NCBI GenBank assembly: GCA_910588845.1
Contig: CAJURU010000008.1
Location: 62,001 to 126,000 of the forward strand
Direction of reading: 5' to 3'
DNA: 64,000 bases
Source: an uncultured Lachnospiraceae bacterium
GTDB taxonomy: Bacteria; Bacillota; Clostridia; Lachnospirales; Lachnospiraceae
Positions 18,596-26,916 of this stretch are shown piece by piece (within the stretch, counting starts at the first letter, position 1; each line of letters starts with the position of its first letter). The notes under the pieces were generated by a model that did no database searches, had not been told where the DNA came from, and saw nothing but the letters and a program-made list of their open reading frames with translations. The translations under genes were made by a program, and so were the position numbers.

Positions 18596-19336
18596 TCACT
18601 CAAACCTGACAATCTCTTTTTTCAGCCGCTTCATTATCTTTTTTTCCAATCTGGAAATATATGATTGAGAAATTCCCAGTAGATCTGCTACCTCTTTTTG
18701 CGTCATCTCCTCGCCGCCTGGATTTTTCAGTCCGAAACGCAATTCCACAATCGTCCTCTCCCGATCCGACAGCTTTTCTACGGCGCGCTGTAAAAGGCTT
18801 TTTTCCACCTCCGTCTCTATATCGCGATAGATAATATCCTCATCCGTCCCCAAAATATCAGACAAAAGCAATTCATTTCCGTCCCAGTCCACGTTCAGCG
18901 GTTCGTCAATCGACACCTCCATCCGCGTCTTGTTATTTCTGCGCAGATACATAAGAATTTCATTCTCAATACACCGCGACGCATAAGTGGCAAGTTTAAT
19001 ATTTTTGGCCGGATTAAAAGTATTGATGGCCTTAATCAGACCAATCGTGCCGATAGAAATCAAGTCCTCCACACCGATTCCCGTATTGTCAAACTTCTTC
19101 GCTATGTACACTACCAGGCGCAGATTGTGCTCAATCAAAACGCTTCTCGCCTTCTCTGAATCTTCCTCCCCCAGCATCTGGATATAACGGTTTTCCTCCC
19201 GCGCATCCAACGGCGGCGGCAAAATTTCCGCTCCCCCGATATAGTGGATATCGCCTTTTTTCATCAGCAGCATACTGCGGATATTGGCGATCAACTTTAA
19301 TTGGAAATGCTGTGGTATTGCAATTTTTATGTACAT
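18596..19336 (-). CDS. sigE: Sporulation sigma factor E (pro-sigma-E)
   Basis: A 246-aa mother-cell sigma factor, made as an inactive precursor. The N-terminal pro-sequence (about 28 residues) ends before YIGG-A-EILPPPL, the processing boundary also seen in Bacillus. Region 2 is intact (NLRLVVYIAKKFDNTG, EDLISIGTIGLIKAINTF, KLATYASRCIENEILMYLRR), and region 4 ends with KEVADLLGISQSYISRLEKKI. ATG 19336 is chosen because AGGAGG lies six bases upstream; upstream in-frame codons lie inside spoIIGA. It follows spoIIGA by 10 bases, as in the classical spoIIG operon. The sigG gene expected downstream on this strand is missing. Confidence 0.96.
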   Translation of the reverse strand: MYIKIAIPQHFQLKLIANIRSMLLMKKGDIHYIGGAEILPPPLDAREENRYIQMLGEEDSEKARSVLIEHNLRLVVYIAKKFDNTGIGVEDLISIGTIGLIKAINTFNPAKNIKLATYASRCIENEILMYLRRNNKTRMEVSIDEPLNVDWDGNELLLSDILGTDEDIIYRDIETEVEKSLLQRAVEKLSDRERTIVELRFGLKNPGGEEMTQKEVADLLGISQSYISRLEKKIMKRLKKEIVRFE

Positions 19337-19346
19337 ATTCATCCTC

Positions 19347-20132
19347 CTACTTATCCATACTTCTTCCATTTAAAATCACATCATATCTCCCGTACTGAAA
19401 CAAATTCTCCCTCGCCAGCCCCAGCACCGGCTTTTCCAGATACAACGGCTGTTCTTCTCTCAAAATGTACATCCCCTCAATGGTAACGGCCTCCAGCATC
19501 CCATTTTCCTCCCCCAAAGAATGGAAGGGGATCAGCCGCGCCATCAGACGTCCCTCCTCGAGCTGCCCTTTTAAAATTTCTCTTTTGACAATATGTACCG
19601 GCTTTCCCACCGTAGGGTCCATAAGAAGGTTTCCCGTGTCAAAAAAACCTGTCGCTGTAATATTCCCCTCTGCCGTCACCAAAAGAAGTTCATAGACCGT
19701 TGCCTTCTGCCTGCCAAAAAAATCTACAACTTTAGCCGCCAGCAGGAGAAACAACAGCGCAACGGCAAGACAAAGCCAGAATCTGCCTCCCAGGCCAAGA
19801 TTGGTAACTCCCCATCCCATAATTCCTCCCAAAAGGATTACTGCCAGATAAGTGAGCATCCATTGCCCAAGAAACTGCTTCCATTTACGGCTGTGATAAC
19901 AGAGCCAGACCATTGCCGGATTTACCAAAAAATGAACACCCAGCTGATACCAGGTGTAATCGCTCAGAAAAAAGAACAGGCACATGGAACCTGCCGTCCC
20001 GACAAAGCTTGCCAGCAGGAGCCTTCCTGTGCGGACACGCTGTTTCATTATCCTGCCGGCAATCCAGAGAGCAATCGTATCCATGCTGAAATTTGTCAGA
20101 AACCAAATGTCCGCATACAATTCATATCTCAA
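19347..20132 (-). CDS. spoIIGA: Sigma-E processing peptidase SpoIIGA
   Basis: A 261-aa membrane aspartic protease that removes the pro-sequence of sigma-E during sporulation. The N-terminal half has about five hydrophobic segments, starting ELYADIWFLTNFSMDTIALW. The C-terminal half carries the protease motif ITATGFFDTGNLLMDP, whose Asp is the catalytic residue in the family, and ends close to NGRSMDK. It is co-transcribed with sigE. In Bacillus it is activated across the septum by SpoIIR, which is not in this window. The upstream region has Spo0A-box-like sequences and an unusually spaced promoter. Confidence 0.93.
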   Translation of the reverse strand: MRYELYADIWFLTNFSMDTIALWIAGRIMKQRVRTGRLLLASFVGTAGSMCLFFFLSDYTWYQLGVHFLVNPAMVWLCYHSRKWKQFLGQWMLTYLAVILLGGIMGWGVTNLGLGGRFWLCLAVALLFLLLAAKVVDFFGRQKATVYELLLVTAEGNITATGFFDTGNLLMDPTVGKPVHIVKREILKGQLEEGRLMARLIPFHSLGEENGMLEAVTIEGMYILREEQPLYLEKPVLGLARENLFQYGRYDVILNGRSMDK

Positions 20133-20173
20133 TTCCCGCCCCCTTTGCCACTGCTGCTATTTCTGATAAGGAC

Positions 20174-20217
20174 AGTATATAAGTATAGAACCGATTTTTT
20201 TGTCAAACCATTGTCCG
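20174..20217 (-). promoter_or_regulatory. Candidate Spo0A-dependent spoIIG promoter
   Basis: On the minus strand a TTGACA element (20201-20206) is followed by TATACT after 13 bases (20182-20187) and again after 21 bases (20174-20179). Neither spacing is standard; the 21-base spacing resembles the 22-base spacing of the Bacillus spoIIG promoter. On the plus strand two 0A-box-like sequences, TTGTCAA at 20200 and TTGTCCG at 20211, lie 11 bases apart. The first overlaps the -35 element. Confidence 0.55.
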
Positions 20218-20236
20218 TTTTGCAAAAAATTAAATT

Positions 20237-20274
20237 TTCGTCATCTTGACGAATTGTATGATATAAAGTATTAT
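20237..20274 (+). promoter_or_regulatory. Chemoreceptor promoter with palindromic operator
   Basis: -35 TTGACG (20246-20251) and -10 TATTAT (20269-20274) are spaced by 17 bases. The perfect inverted repeat TTCGTCA-TCT-TGACGAA (20237-20253) covers the -35 element, as a repressor site would. Confidence 0.7.
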
Positions 20275-20321
20275 ATATATGGATATTTTAACCAAAGAAT
20301 CTTTAACAGGGGGAAATTTTT

Positions 20322-21992
20322 ATGGAGAAAACCAGCCAATCGTATCAATTAAAAAAAATTATCAAACAATCCGCTATATCCGTGATTGCCGGCGCTATAT
20401 TGCTGCTGCTTTCTGTCGGCACAACCTTGTGGATGGGACACGTGGCGGACCAGGAACTTGAAACCACAACATTTTTAAATCAGTACCGCCTAGGCTCCAA
20501 AGCCTTGACGTACGCAGTACAGACCTACGCCGTCACCGGCAACCAGGATTATTACGACGATTATATGAGAGAGCTGAACGAAGACAAGAACCGCGACATT
20601 GCCTGGGCTGGTTTAAAGAAAAACAATCTCAAAAGCAGTGAATGGGCGCTTTTAGAACAAATCGCCGAGCTCTCAAACGGTTTAGTCCCTCTGGAAGAAA
20701 AGGCCTTACAACTTGCCGAACAAGGAAATACGAGCGAGGCAATGTCCCATGTGTTCGGTAAAGAGTACGAAGGTACTACGCAAGAAATCAACGCTCTCAC
20801 AGACGATGCCATACAAAAAATCCAGTTAAGGGTGAGCAAATCTAAGAGAAACCTGCGCGTCTTTCAGGTTATGATTCAGTTGCTCTATATCTCTTCTTTC
20901 CTATATTTAATTCTCCAAATCCGTAAAATAGTCAGATTTTCCGAGAATGAACTTTTAGAGCCAATTGTTAAGGTATCTGGCCAAATGATTTTGTTATCGG
21001 AAGGTCATTTCCACACAGACCTTGCCTTGGAAGCAGATGAGAGCGAAGTCGGCAAGATGGTGGCTGCTATTTCGCTGATGAAACAGAATATCGTCGGTAT
21101 GATCCGGGAAATTTCAAACATTTTGGAACAGATGGGGAACGGCGACTATTGCTTTGAGATGCAGCAGAATTATGTAGGCGAATTCGGGTTGATTAAGGAG
21201 TCGTTTTTGAAAATCAGCTGCAAAATGAGAGAAACATTAAACACGATCCGCGAAGTCTCACAGCAGATTGACTGCGGCTCGGAACAGCTTGCCTGCGCGG
21301 CTGTAGACTTGGCAGAGGGAAGCACCGAGCAAGCCGGCAAAGTCTCCGATTTAGTTACTCTGATGGAAAATTTGTACAAGAGCATGGAAAACAGCGCCCA
21401 AGAGGCCGCTTCCACCGTGGAGCTTTCTACCCATGCAGGCGAGGTATTGGTATCTGGAAATGCCAAAATGCAGGAATTGAAAGAAGCTATCAGTGAGATC
21501 AGCAAATGTTCCGAAGAAATCGACGAAATTATCAGCACCATTGAATCCATTGCTTCAGAGACCAACTTACTTTCCCTGAACGCTTCCATTGAAGCGGCGC
21601 GCGCCGGAGAAGCCGGAAAGGGATTCGCCATCGTGGCAAACCAAGTGAAAAACCTCGCCGATGAATCTGCAAAAGCTGCCGGCGAGACAAACAAGCTGAT
21701 TGAACGGACCGTCCTGGCAGTGGAAAAAGGAATTACAATCGCCGACGAGACAGCAGAAAATATGGACGAGGTAATGAAAGGCGCCAAAGAGGCCACCGAA
21801 AAAATGAAATACACTTCTCGAATCCTGGGAGACGATGTACGGAATATGCAGCTAATCAATGAGAACATCATCCGCGTATCAGAAATTGTGGACAATAATT
21901 CCGCAACTTCACAGGAGACAGCAGCTGTCAGCGAAGAACAGAAAGCACAGGTTGAATCTATGGTAGGGCTGGTAGAGAAATTTAATATTTAA
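20322..21992 (+). CDS. Methyl-accepting chemotaxis protein
   Basis: A 556-aa transmembrane receptor. The first membrane segment covers about residues 18-40 (SVIAGAILLLLSVGTTLW). A periplasmic-side four-helix-bundle sensor follows (residues 41-185), then a second membrane segment (VMIQLLYISSFLYLILQI). A HAMP-like linker comes next, and the long cytoplasmic coiled coil has the signalling tip SETNLLSLNASIEAARAGEAGKGF, which contacts CheA/CheW. AGGGGGAAA precedes the ATG. It sits alone on the plus strand between ftsZ and spoIIGA, two genes that are usually close together. No che genes are in the window. Its ligand is unknown. Confidence 0.93.
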   Translation: MEKTSQSYQLKKIIKQSAISVIAGAILLLLSVGTTLWMGHVADQELETTTFLNQYRLGSKALTYAVQTYAVTGNQDYYDDYMRELNEDKNRDIAWAGLKKNNLKSSEWALLEQIAELSNGLVPLEEKALQLAEQGNTSEAMSHVFGKEYEGTTQEINALTDDAIQKIQLRVSKSKRNLRVFQVMIQLLYISSFLYLILQIRKIVRFSENELLEPIVKVSGQMILLSEGHFHTDLALEADESEVGKMVAAISLMKQNIVGMIREISNILEQMGNGDYCFEMQQNYVGEFGLIKESFLKISCKMRETLNTIREVSQQIDCGSEQLACAAVDLAEGSTEQAGKVSDLVTLMENLYKSMENSAQEAASTVELSTHAGEVLVSGNAKMQELKEAISEISKCSEEIDEIISTIESIASETNLLSLNASIEAARAGEAGKGFAIVANQVKNLADESAKAAGETNKLIERTVLAVEKGITIADETAENMDEVMKGAKEATEKMKYTSRILGDDVRNMQLINENIIRVSEIVDNNSATSQETAAVSEEQKAQVESMVGLVEKFNI

Positions 21993-22011
21993 AAGATTCG
22001 TTCACGCTTTA

Positions 22012-22030
22012 GCGTGACAAGGTATTTCCT
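22012..22030 (+). repeat. 19-base intergenic motif, copy 2
   Basis: GCGTGACAAGGTATTTCCT matches 18 of 19 bases with the sequence at 14170-14188. Here it overlaps the right arm of a small hairpin (TCACGC/GCGTGA) between the receptor stop and the shared terminator. Confidence 0.6.
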
Positions 22031-22045
22031 ATAATATAAAGAAAT

Positions 22046-22076
22046 CCCGGAGACACATCGGCCTCCGGGGTTTTTT
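22046..22076. terminator. Bidirectional terminator between the chemoreceptor and ftsZ
   Basis: The stem CCCGGAG/CTCCGGG has a ten-base loop. On the plus strand it is followed by GTTTTTTAT; on the minus strand it is followed by ATTTCTTT. It serves both convergent genes. Confidence 0.85.
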
Positions 22077-22087
22077 ATATTATGTAT

Positions 22088-23326
22088 CTATTTCCTTGTA
22101 TTCTTCAAGAATTCAGGAATCTTGATGTCCTTCTCATGTACGCTGCTCTCCGGCCTGCGAACAGTTCTCTGCCCCCCTGCACCAGATGCTGCCGTACCAA
22201 AACCACCGCCTAACGCAGATGACGCGCCGGTCGTGCCGTAAGGAGATGATGCGCGAGCCGTAGTTCCCATACCAGTTAATCCCGCGGTTCCAGTCGTCCT
22301 TGCAGCTCCAGCAGGCCCTCTATTCGGCATAGTCTGTGTGTACTTCATATTCGGCATAACCTTCGGCGCTGCTGACGCATCCTCAAGCCCTGTCGCGATA
22401 ACCGTGATAATAGCCTCATCCGCCATGGTCTCATCGTACTTGGCGCCAAAAATAATGTTCACACTATCCCCTGCCAAATCCTGTACATAACTTACAGCAT
22501 CGTTGGCGTCCATCAAGGAAATGTCGCCAGAAATATTGATAATAACATGAGACGCCCCTGAGATAGTAGTCTCGAGCAATGGGCTTGATACTGCAAGCTT
22601 CACCGCCTCAGCCGCCTTATCGTCTCCCTTGGCAAGACCAATTCCAATATGAGCCATTCCCTTGTCTTTCATGACTGTCTGAACATCCGCAAAATCAAGA
22701 TTAATCAAGGCGGGAACATTGATTAGATCCGTAATTCCCTGCACTGCCTGCTGCAATACTTCATCCGCTTTCTTCAACGCATCCGGCATCGTGGTACGCC
22801 TGTCCACAATTTCCAGTAATTTGTCATTAGGAATTACAATCAACGTATCTACATTCTCTTTGAGACGCTCCACGCCCTTCAATGCATTCTGCATACGCGC
22901 TTTCGCCTCGAACTTAAAGGGTTTCGTCACAACGCCTACTGTTAAAATCCCCATTTCCTTGGCAATCTTCGCCACAACCGGCGCAGCTCCCGTTCCGGTT
23001 CCGCCGCCCATACCACAGGTGACAAAGACCATATCTGCACCCTTAATTGCCGCTGTCAGCTCATCAATATTCTCCTCGGCAGCCTTCTCGCCGATTTCCG
23101 GCTGTGCGCCTGCACCAAGTCCCTTTGTAAGCTTCTCGCCAATCTGAATCAATGTAGGAGCTTTACATAATGTGAGCGCCTGCTTATCCGTGTTGACACC
23201 GATAAACTCCACACCGCCAATATTTTCCTCAATCATTCTATTCACCGCGTTATTCCCGGCTCCGCCTACACCAACCACGATGATTTTTGCACTGGACTCC
23301 ATGCCAGCTGTCATTATTTCAAGCAA
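22088..23326 (-). CDS. ftsZ: Cell division protein FtsZ
   Basis: A 412-aa tubulin-like GTPase that forms the Z-ring. The GTP-binding motif GGGTGTGAAP is present with KIIVVGVGGAGNNAVNRM at the N-terminus, and the T7 loop has NLDFADV. The C-terminal linker is rich in Gly, Ala, Thr and Ser, and the conserved tail ends DIKIPEFLKNTRK, the peptide that binds partner proteins. The start is a TTG at 23326: AAGGAGG lies seven bases upstream, and the resulting N-terminus MLEI is usual for Lachnospiraceae FtsZ. The next Met codons lack a ribosome site. It is last in the dcw cluster but separated from ftsQ by 197 bases that include its own likely promoter. ftsA is not adjacent. Confidence 0.97.
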   Translation of the reverse strand: MLEIMTAGMESSAKIIVVGVGGAGNNAVNRMIEENIGGVEFIGVNTDKQALTLCKAPTLIQIGEKLTKGLGAGAQPEIGEKAAEENIDELTAAIKGADMVFVTCGMGGGTGTGAAPVVAKIAKEMGILTVGVVTKPFKFEAKARMQNALKGVERLKENVDTLIVIPNDKLLEIVDRRTTMPDALKKADEVLQQAVQGITDLINVPALINLDFADVQTVMKDKGMAHIGIGLAKGDDKAAEAVKLAVSSPLLETTISGASHVIINISGDISLMDANDAVSYVQDLAGDSVNIIFGAKYDETMADEAIITVIATGLEDASAAPKVMPNMKYTQTMPNRGPAGAARTTGTAGLTGMGTTARASSPYGTTGASSALGGGFGTAASGAGGQRTVRRPESSVHEKDIKIPEFLKNTRK

Positions 23327-23466
23327 GGTCCTTCCTCCTTCTATTCTATATCAAAATTTCTTCTTGTCCAAATCCGTATTTATTCAGAACTCCTCCGTTT
23401 CCCGGACAGTTATCTAAACTCAGTTATCACTCGGCATAATCACCGACATTTTAACTCTTCTACTAT

Positions 23467-23472
23467 AGTATA
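23467..23472 (-). promoter_or_regulatory. Candidate -10 element of the ftsZ promoter
   Basis: In the 197-base ftsQ-ftsZ gap the minus strand contains TATACT, overlapping a second possible -10 (TATAGT). Upstream sequence is AT-rich, with TTGATT at a suboptimal 15-base spacing. I cannot resolve the -35 with confidence. Confidence 0.35.
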
Positions 23473-23523
23473 ATTTTTTCGATAATTAATCAATAAGAAA
23501 TTTCAAATTCTTGTGTTTTTTTC

Positions 23524-24273
23524 TTATTTGCCCTTTTCAAATGTAATATCCGTTGTATTTTCCGACCAGCTCTCCAAATGCAGCGTGCCTTTCTGCCCTT
23601 CCAGCTTAGGCAGAATTCTGGAAAGCCTTGATATCTTTTCATTAAAGTCCTTTGCCTGTCCCAACATAACGGAAATTTTGCCAAATTTAAGCGTATAACT
23701 GCCCTCCGTCCCATATTTAATGTTCTTTGGCGTCAGTTCATACTTCTTCAATATCTGTGTGAGGGACAAAAGATTCTTCAATACGCTGTTGCCCTTGATG
23801 GGCAGCTTCTCATAGAGCTCAATCTTGTCCACATCAATTCCGGTAACTTTGGGCACGTCCTCCACTTCCTCCGAGGACATCTCCACTACCGTGCCCCCCT
23901 TATCAAAATAAGCATTCTGCCCCAGCGAGTCAATATAAATACGCCCCATCAGCTCTTTCTCATGCACAGTAATCTTCAACGTGTGCGGCGGGTCCAGGGA
24001 CACATCCACAGAATCCACGAAGGCAAGTTCCCTTGGCGCCTGAAATTTATATTTAAAAAACACATACAGGCTGTTCCAGGAATATTCGTCATCCAAAAGC
24101 CATTCTTCAACCGCCTCTTGTGAATAATATGTATTCCCAGACACGATAACCTTGTCCACAGTGAATAGTTTGATCACAACTAACGCCCCCACTGCCAGGA
24201 GCAGCAGGAGGAGGAGGAAAACCATTCCTGCAATCCGCCCTCTTCCTTTGCGTATTCTTCTCTCTTTTTCCAT
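23524..24273 (-). CDS. ftsQ: Cell division protein FtsQ/DivIB
   Basis: A 249-aa bitopic divisome protein. It has a short basic cytoplasmic tail (MEKERRIRKGRGR), one membrane segment (MVFLLLLLLLAVGALVVIK) and an external POTRA domain starting FTVDKVIVSGNTYYSQEAVEEWLL. The beta domain that binds FtsB/FtsL follows. ATG 24273 is chosen because GGAGG lies just upstream; the open frame continues back into ftsW but has no ribosome site. It is separated from the ftsW stop by two bases, so the two are translationally coupled. Length is typical of Gram-positive DivIB without the long N-tail. Confidence 0.9.
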   Translation of the reverse strand: MEKERRIRKGRGRIAGMVFLLLLLLLAVGALVVIKLFTVDKVIVSGNTYYSQEAVEEWLLDDEYSWNSLYVFFKYKFQAPRELAFVDSVDVSLDPPHTLKITVHEKELMGRIYIDSLGQNAYFDKGGTVVEMSSEEVEDVPKVTGIDVDKIELYEKLPIKGNSVLKNLLSLTQILKKYELTPKNIKYGTEGSYTLKFGKISVMLGQAKDFNEKISRLSRILPKLEGQKGTLHLESWSENTTDITFEKGK

Positions 24274-24275
24274 CT

Positions 24276-25391
24276 TTATTCCTCCAGCCGTATTCCCCTG
24301 GACACGCTCAACACTAATCCAATCTCCGCCAGCAGAAACGCTACGGACGTGCCGCCGTAGCTGATAAACGGCAAGGAAATCCCTGTATTCGGTATGGTGT
24401 TTGTCACCACCGCAATGTTTAAAATCACCTGTATGGCAATATGCGAGAGAACACCGGTTACAATCAAAGCCCCATACAAATCCTGCGCATTGTTGGCAAT
24501 TACCATAAACCGCCAAATCAGCACCAAAAATAATAAGATGACACAGATGGCGCCAAACAGCCCCAACTCCTCACAGATAATCGAGTAAATCATATCGTTC
24601 TGCGCTTCAGGCACAAACCCAAGCTTCTGCATACTGGCTCCCATCCCTTTGCCAAACAGGCCGCCTGAACCAATCGCATACAACCCCTGCAAGGTCTGGT
24701 ATCCCTTCTCATACTTTTCCGGCTCCAGCCAGATTTTGAGACGTTCTGCACGGTAAGATTCCAACATAATAAATGCTGCTCCAAAGGCGACCACCACGCC
24801 CCCCATCACAAAAAACTGCATATACTTGGGGCTCGCCACAAATACCAGGCAGATGGCAATTCCCAAAATAATAATGGCAGTGCTCAGATTCTCCGACGCT
24901 ACAATCACTACCATAGGCATGACTAGAAGCATCACCTTAATTAAAGCCGTGAATTTGCCCATCTGTTTGGGCATACGGCTGATAATGGTCGCCAGGAAAA
25001 TGATAACGGCCACCTTGGCCATCTCCGAGGGCTGAAAACTCAACGGCCCCAATTTCAGCCAACGCTTTGCGCCGTTCAGTTCCTGCCCCACAAACAACAC
25101 CAGCGTGCACAGGCCAAATGCCGCCGCGTACGCCAGAAACCAGAATCTTTTCCACACACGGTAATCTATTCTCGCAATCACCGCCATAACGGCAATTCCC
25201 AGTACATCTGCAAGTAACTGCTTTTTCAGGTAGTAAGCGCTATCCGCAAATTTGACCTGCCCATTGTACGAACTTGTGCTGTAGAGCATAACCAAGCCAA
25301 AACAGACCAGAAAACATACAATCAATAACAGGCTGTAATCGAAATAGCGGATGCTTCTTTGTCTTTGGTCAGCAATTTGCGCTCTGTCCAT
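24276..25391 (-). CDS. ftsW: FtsW-type SEDS peptidoglycan glycosyltransferase
   Basis: A 371-aa polytopic SEDS protein that polymerises lipid II at the septum together with a class B PBP. About ten hydrophobic segments are visible. Family landmarks include LGPLSFQPSEMAKVAVIIFLA, the ALYAIGSGGLFGKGMGAS block and the C-terminal NTGISLPFISYGGTS. It sits between murD and ftsQ, the usual dcw position. Two class B PBPs that could be its partner lie upstream in the cluster. It could in principle be SpoVE, which is nearly identical in sequence; the dcw position does not exclude this. Confidence 0.92.
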   Translation of the reverse strand: MDRAQIADQRQRSIRYFDYSLLLIVCFLVCFGLVMLYSTSSYNGQVKFADSAYYLKKQLLADVLGIAVMAVIARIDYRVWKRFWFLAYAAAFGLCTLVLFVGQELNGAKRWLKLGPLSFQPSEMAKVAVIIFLATIISRMPKQMGKFTALIKVMLLVMPMVVIVASENLSTAIIILGIAICLVFVASPKYMQFFVMGGVVVAFGAAFIMLESYRAERLKIWLEPEKYEKGYQTLQGLYAIGSGGLFGKGMGASMQKLGFVPEAQNDMIYSIICEELGLFGAICVILLFLVLIWRFMVIANNAQDLYGALIVTGVLSHIAIQVILNIAVVTNTIPNTGISLPFISYGGTSVAFLLAEIGLVLSVSRGIRLEE

Positions 25392-25413
25392 ACCTGCACC
25401 CCTAAATTAATGA

Positions 25414-26826
25414 TTATTCTTCCAATCCTTTCACCATTTCCTTGAACATATCTCCCCGCTGTTCATAATCCCGGAACATTCCCCAGCTTGCACAGGCCGG
25501 CGACAGCAGCACTGCATCCCCGCTTACTGCGTTATCATAACAGATTTGTACCGCCTCCTCCAAACTGTCCGTCAGAATAATATCCTTTGCCGGGTAGCCC
25601 ATCCGAACTGCCGTATCTCTTATTTTCTCCCTGGTAGCTCCCAGAAGGACAAACTTCTTCACCTTCCCGTCAAACGCGCCAATCCACTCCTCAAACTCCG
25701 AATCCTTATCGTAACCGCCTCCAATCAGCAGCGTAGGCCATTTCATCGCACGGATTGCCTGAATTGCCGCATCGGGGTTGGTTCCCTTGGAATCATTGTA
25801 GAAACGGACGCCACGTTTCGTTACCACATATTCAATTCTGTGCGCAACTGCTGTGAACTGTTGCAAGACTTCCCTTATCCGCTCTATAGGGACGCCAAAC
25901 ATAATTGCCATAGCGGCCGCTGCCATCACGTTTTCGTAATTGTGCAGCCCTATCAACTGTAATTGATTCGTATGGCACACCACTGTTTCCTCGCCGTCCA
26001 TAACCCAGACTATATCTTCCCCATCTAAGTAAATGCCCTGTGAAAGCTTGCGTTTGCTGCTGAAAAATACCACCTTTGCTTTTACGTTTGGGGCAAATTC
26101 CCGCAGCGCAATATCCTCGTAATTGAGGATGCATACCTGTTCTTTGCCTTGGTTCATGGCAATACGCATTTTCGCCTCCTGATAATTCTCCATCGTATGG
26201 TGGCGATTTAAGTGATCCGGTGTGATATTCAAGATAGCCGAAATGTGCGGGCAGAATGTATGTACAGTTTCCAATTGAAAACTGCTGATTTCCGCCACTG
26301 TCACGGAATCGCAGGCCGTATGCTCCACAACGCTCGTATATGGAATACCAATGTTGCCTACAACTTCTACCTTAGAAATCCCCATATCTTTGACATTATT
26401 CTCTGCTAAAGCTGCATATTTCATGATTTCCCCTAACAGGGAGGTCGTTGTCGTCTTGCCATTGGTGCCTGTCACCGCCAGAATCTTCCCCTGCTCAAAC
26501 ATATAAGCAAGCTCTATTTCTCCCCAAATTGCAAGACCCATACTGCGCATTCTTTGCACGGCTTCAAGGTCTGTGGGCACGCCAGGACTTAATACGGCAA
26601 TCTCACATTCCCTGATTACGGCCTCCGGCAATGCGCCAAGAACAATCCGCATATTCCCAAATAACGGAGACCTTCCACGAATTTCCTCTTCTGTCTGCTT
26701 CTCATTGCCCTCGTATAGTATGACTGATAGGCCGTTGCGTAAAAGAAGTTCTGCGGCTGCCGTCCCGCTGAGGCCTGCTCCAAATACTAAAAATTTTTTC
26801 CCTTTTAATTGAACTTTTCTATCCAT
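25414..26826 (-). CDS. murD: UDP-N-acetylmuramoyl-L-alanine--D-glutamate ligase
   Basis: A 470-aa cytosolic Mur ligase that adds D-Glu to UDP-MurNAc-L-Ala using ATP. The N-terminal Rossmann motif is FLVFGAGLSGTAAAELL. The ATP loop VTGTNGKTTTTSLLGEI, the ILNITPDHLNRHHTMENY block and the C-terminal RFYNDSKGTNPDAAIQAI are all in order. It lies between mraY and ftsW. Other cytoplasmic Mur ligases (murE, murF, murC) are not in this cluster. The 90-base gap to mraY carries a short copy of the end of mraY (TTATAGGAA) and nothing else that I see. Confidence 0.97.
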   Translation of the reverse strand: MDRKVQLKGKKFLVFGAGLSGTAAAELLLRNGLSVILYEGNEKQTEEEIRGRSPLFGNMRIVLGALPEAVIRECEIAVLSPGVPTDLEAVQRMRSMGLAIWGEIELAYMFEQGKILAVTGTNGKTTTTSLLGEIMKYAALAENNVKDMGISKVEVVGNIGIPYTSVVEHTACDSVTVAEISSFQLETVHTFCPHISAILNITPDHLNRHHTMENYQEAKMRIAMNQGKEQVCILNYEDIALREFAPNVKAKVVFFSSKRKLSQGIYLDGEDIVWVMDGEETVVCHTNQLQLIGLHNYENVMAAAAMAIMFGVPIERIREVLQQFTAVAHRIEYVVTKRGVRFYNDSKGTNPDAAIQAIRAMKWPTLLIGGGYDKDSEFEEWIGAFDGKVKKFVLLGATREKIRDTAVRMGYPAKDIILTDSLEEAVQICYDNAVSGDAVLLSPACASWGMFRDYEQRGDMFKEMVKGLEE

Positions 26827-26916
26827 TTTAAAGTGTTCTCCTGTTCCTATAACACCAACAGCCCCAAAGAGGCCATAATCTTTTGCAATTTTGCGTCCGC
26901 CGTTTCTCTTTGTTTC

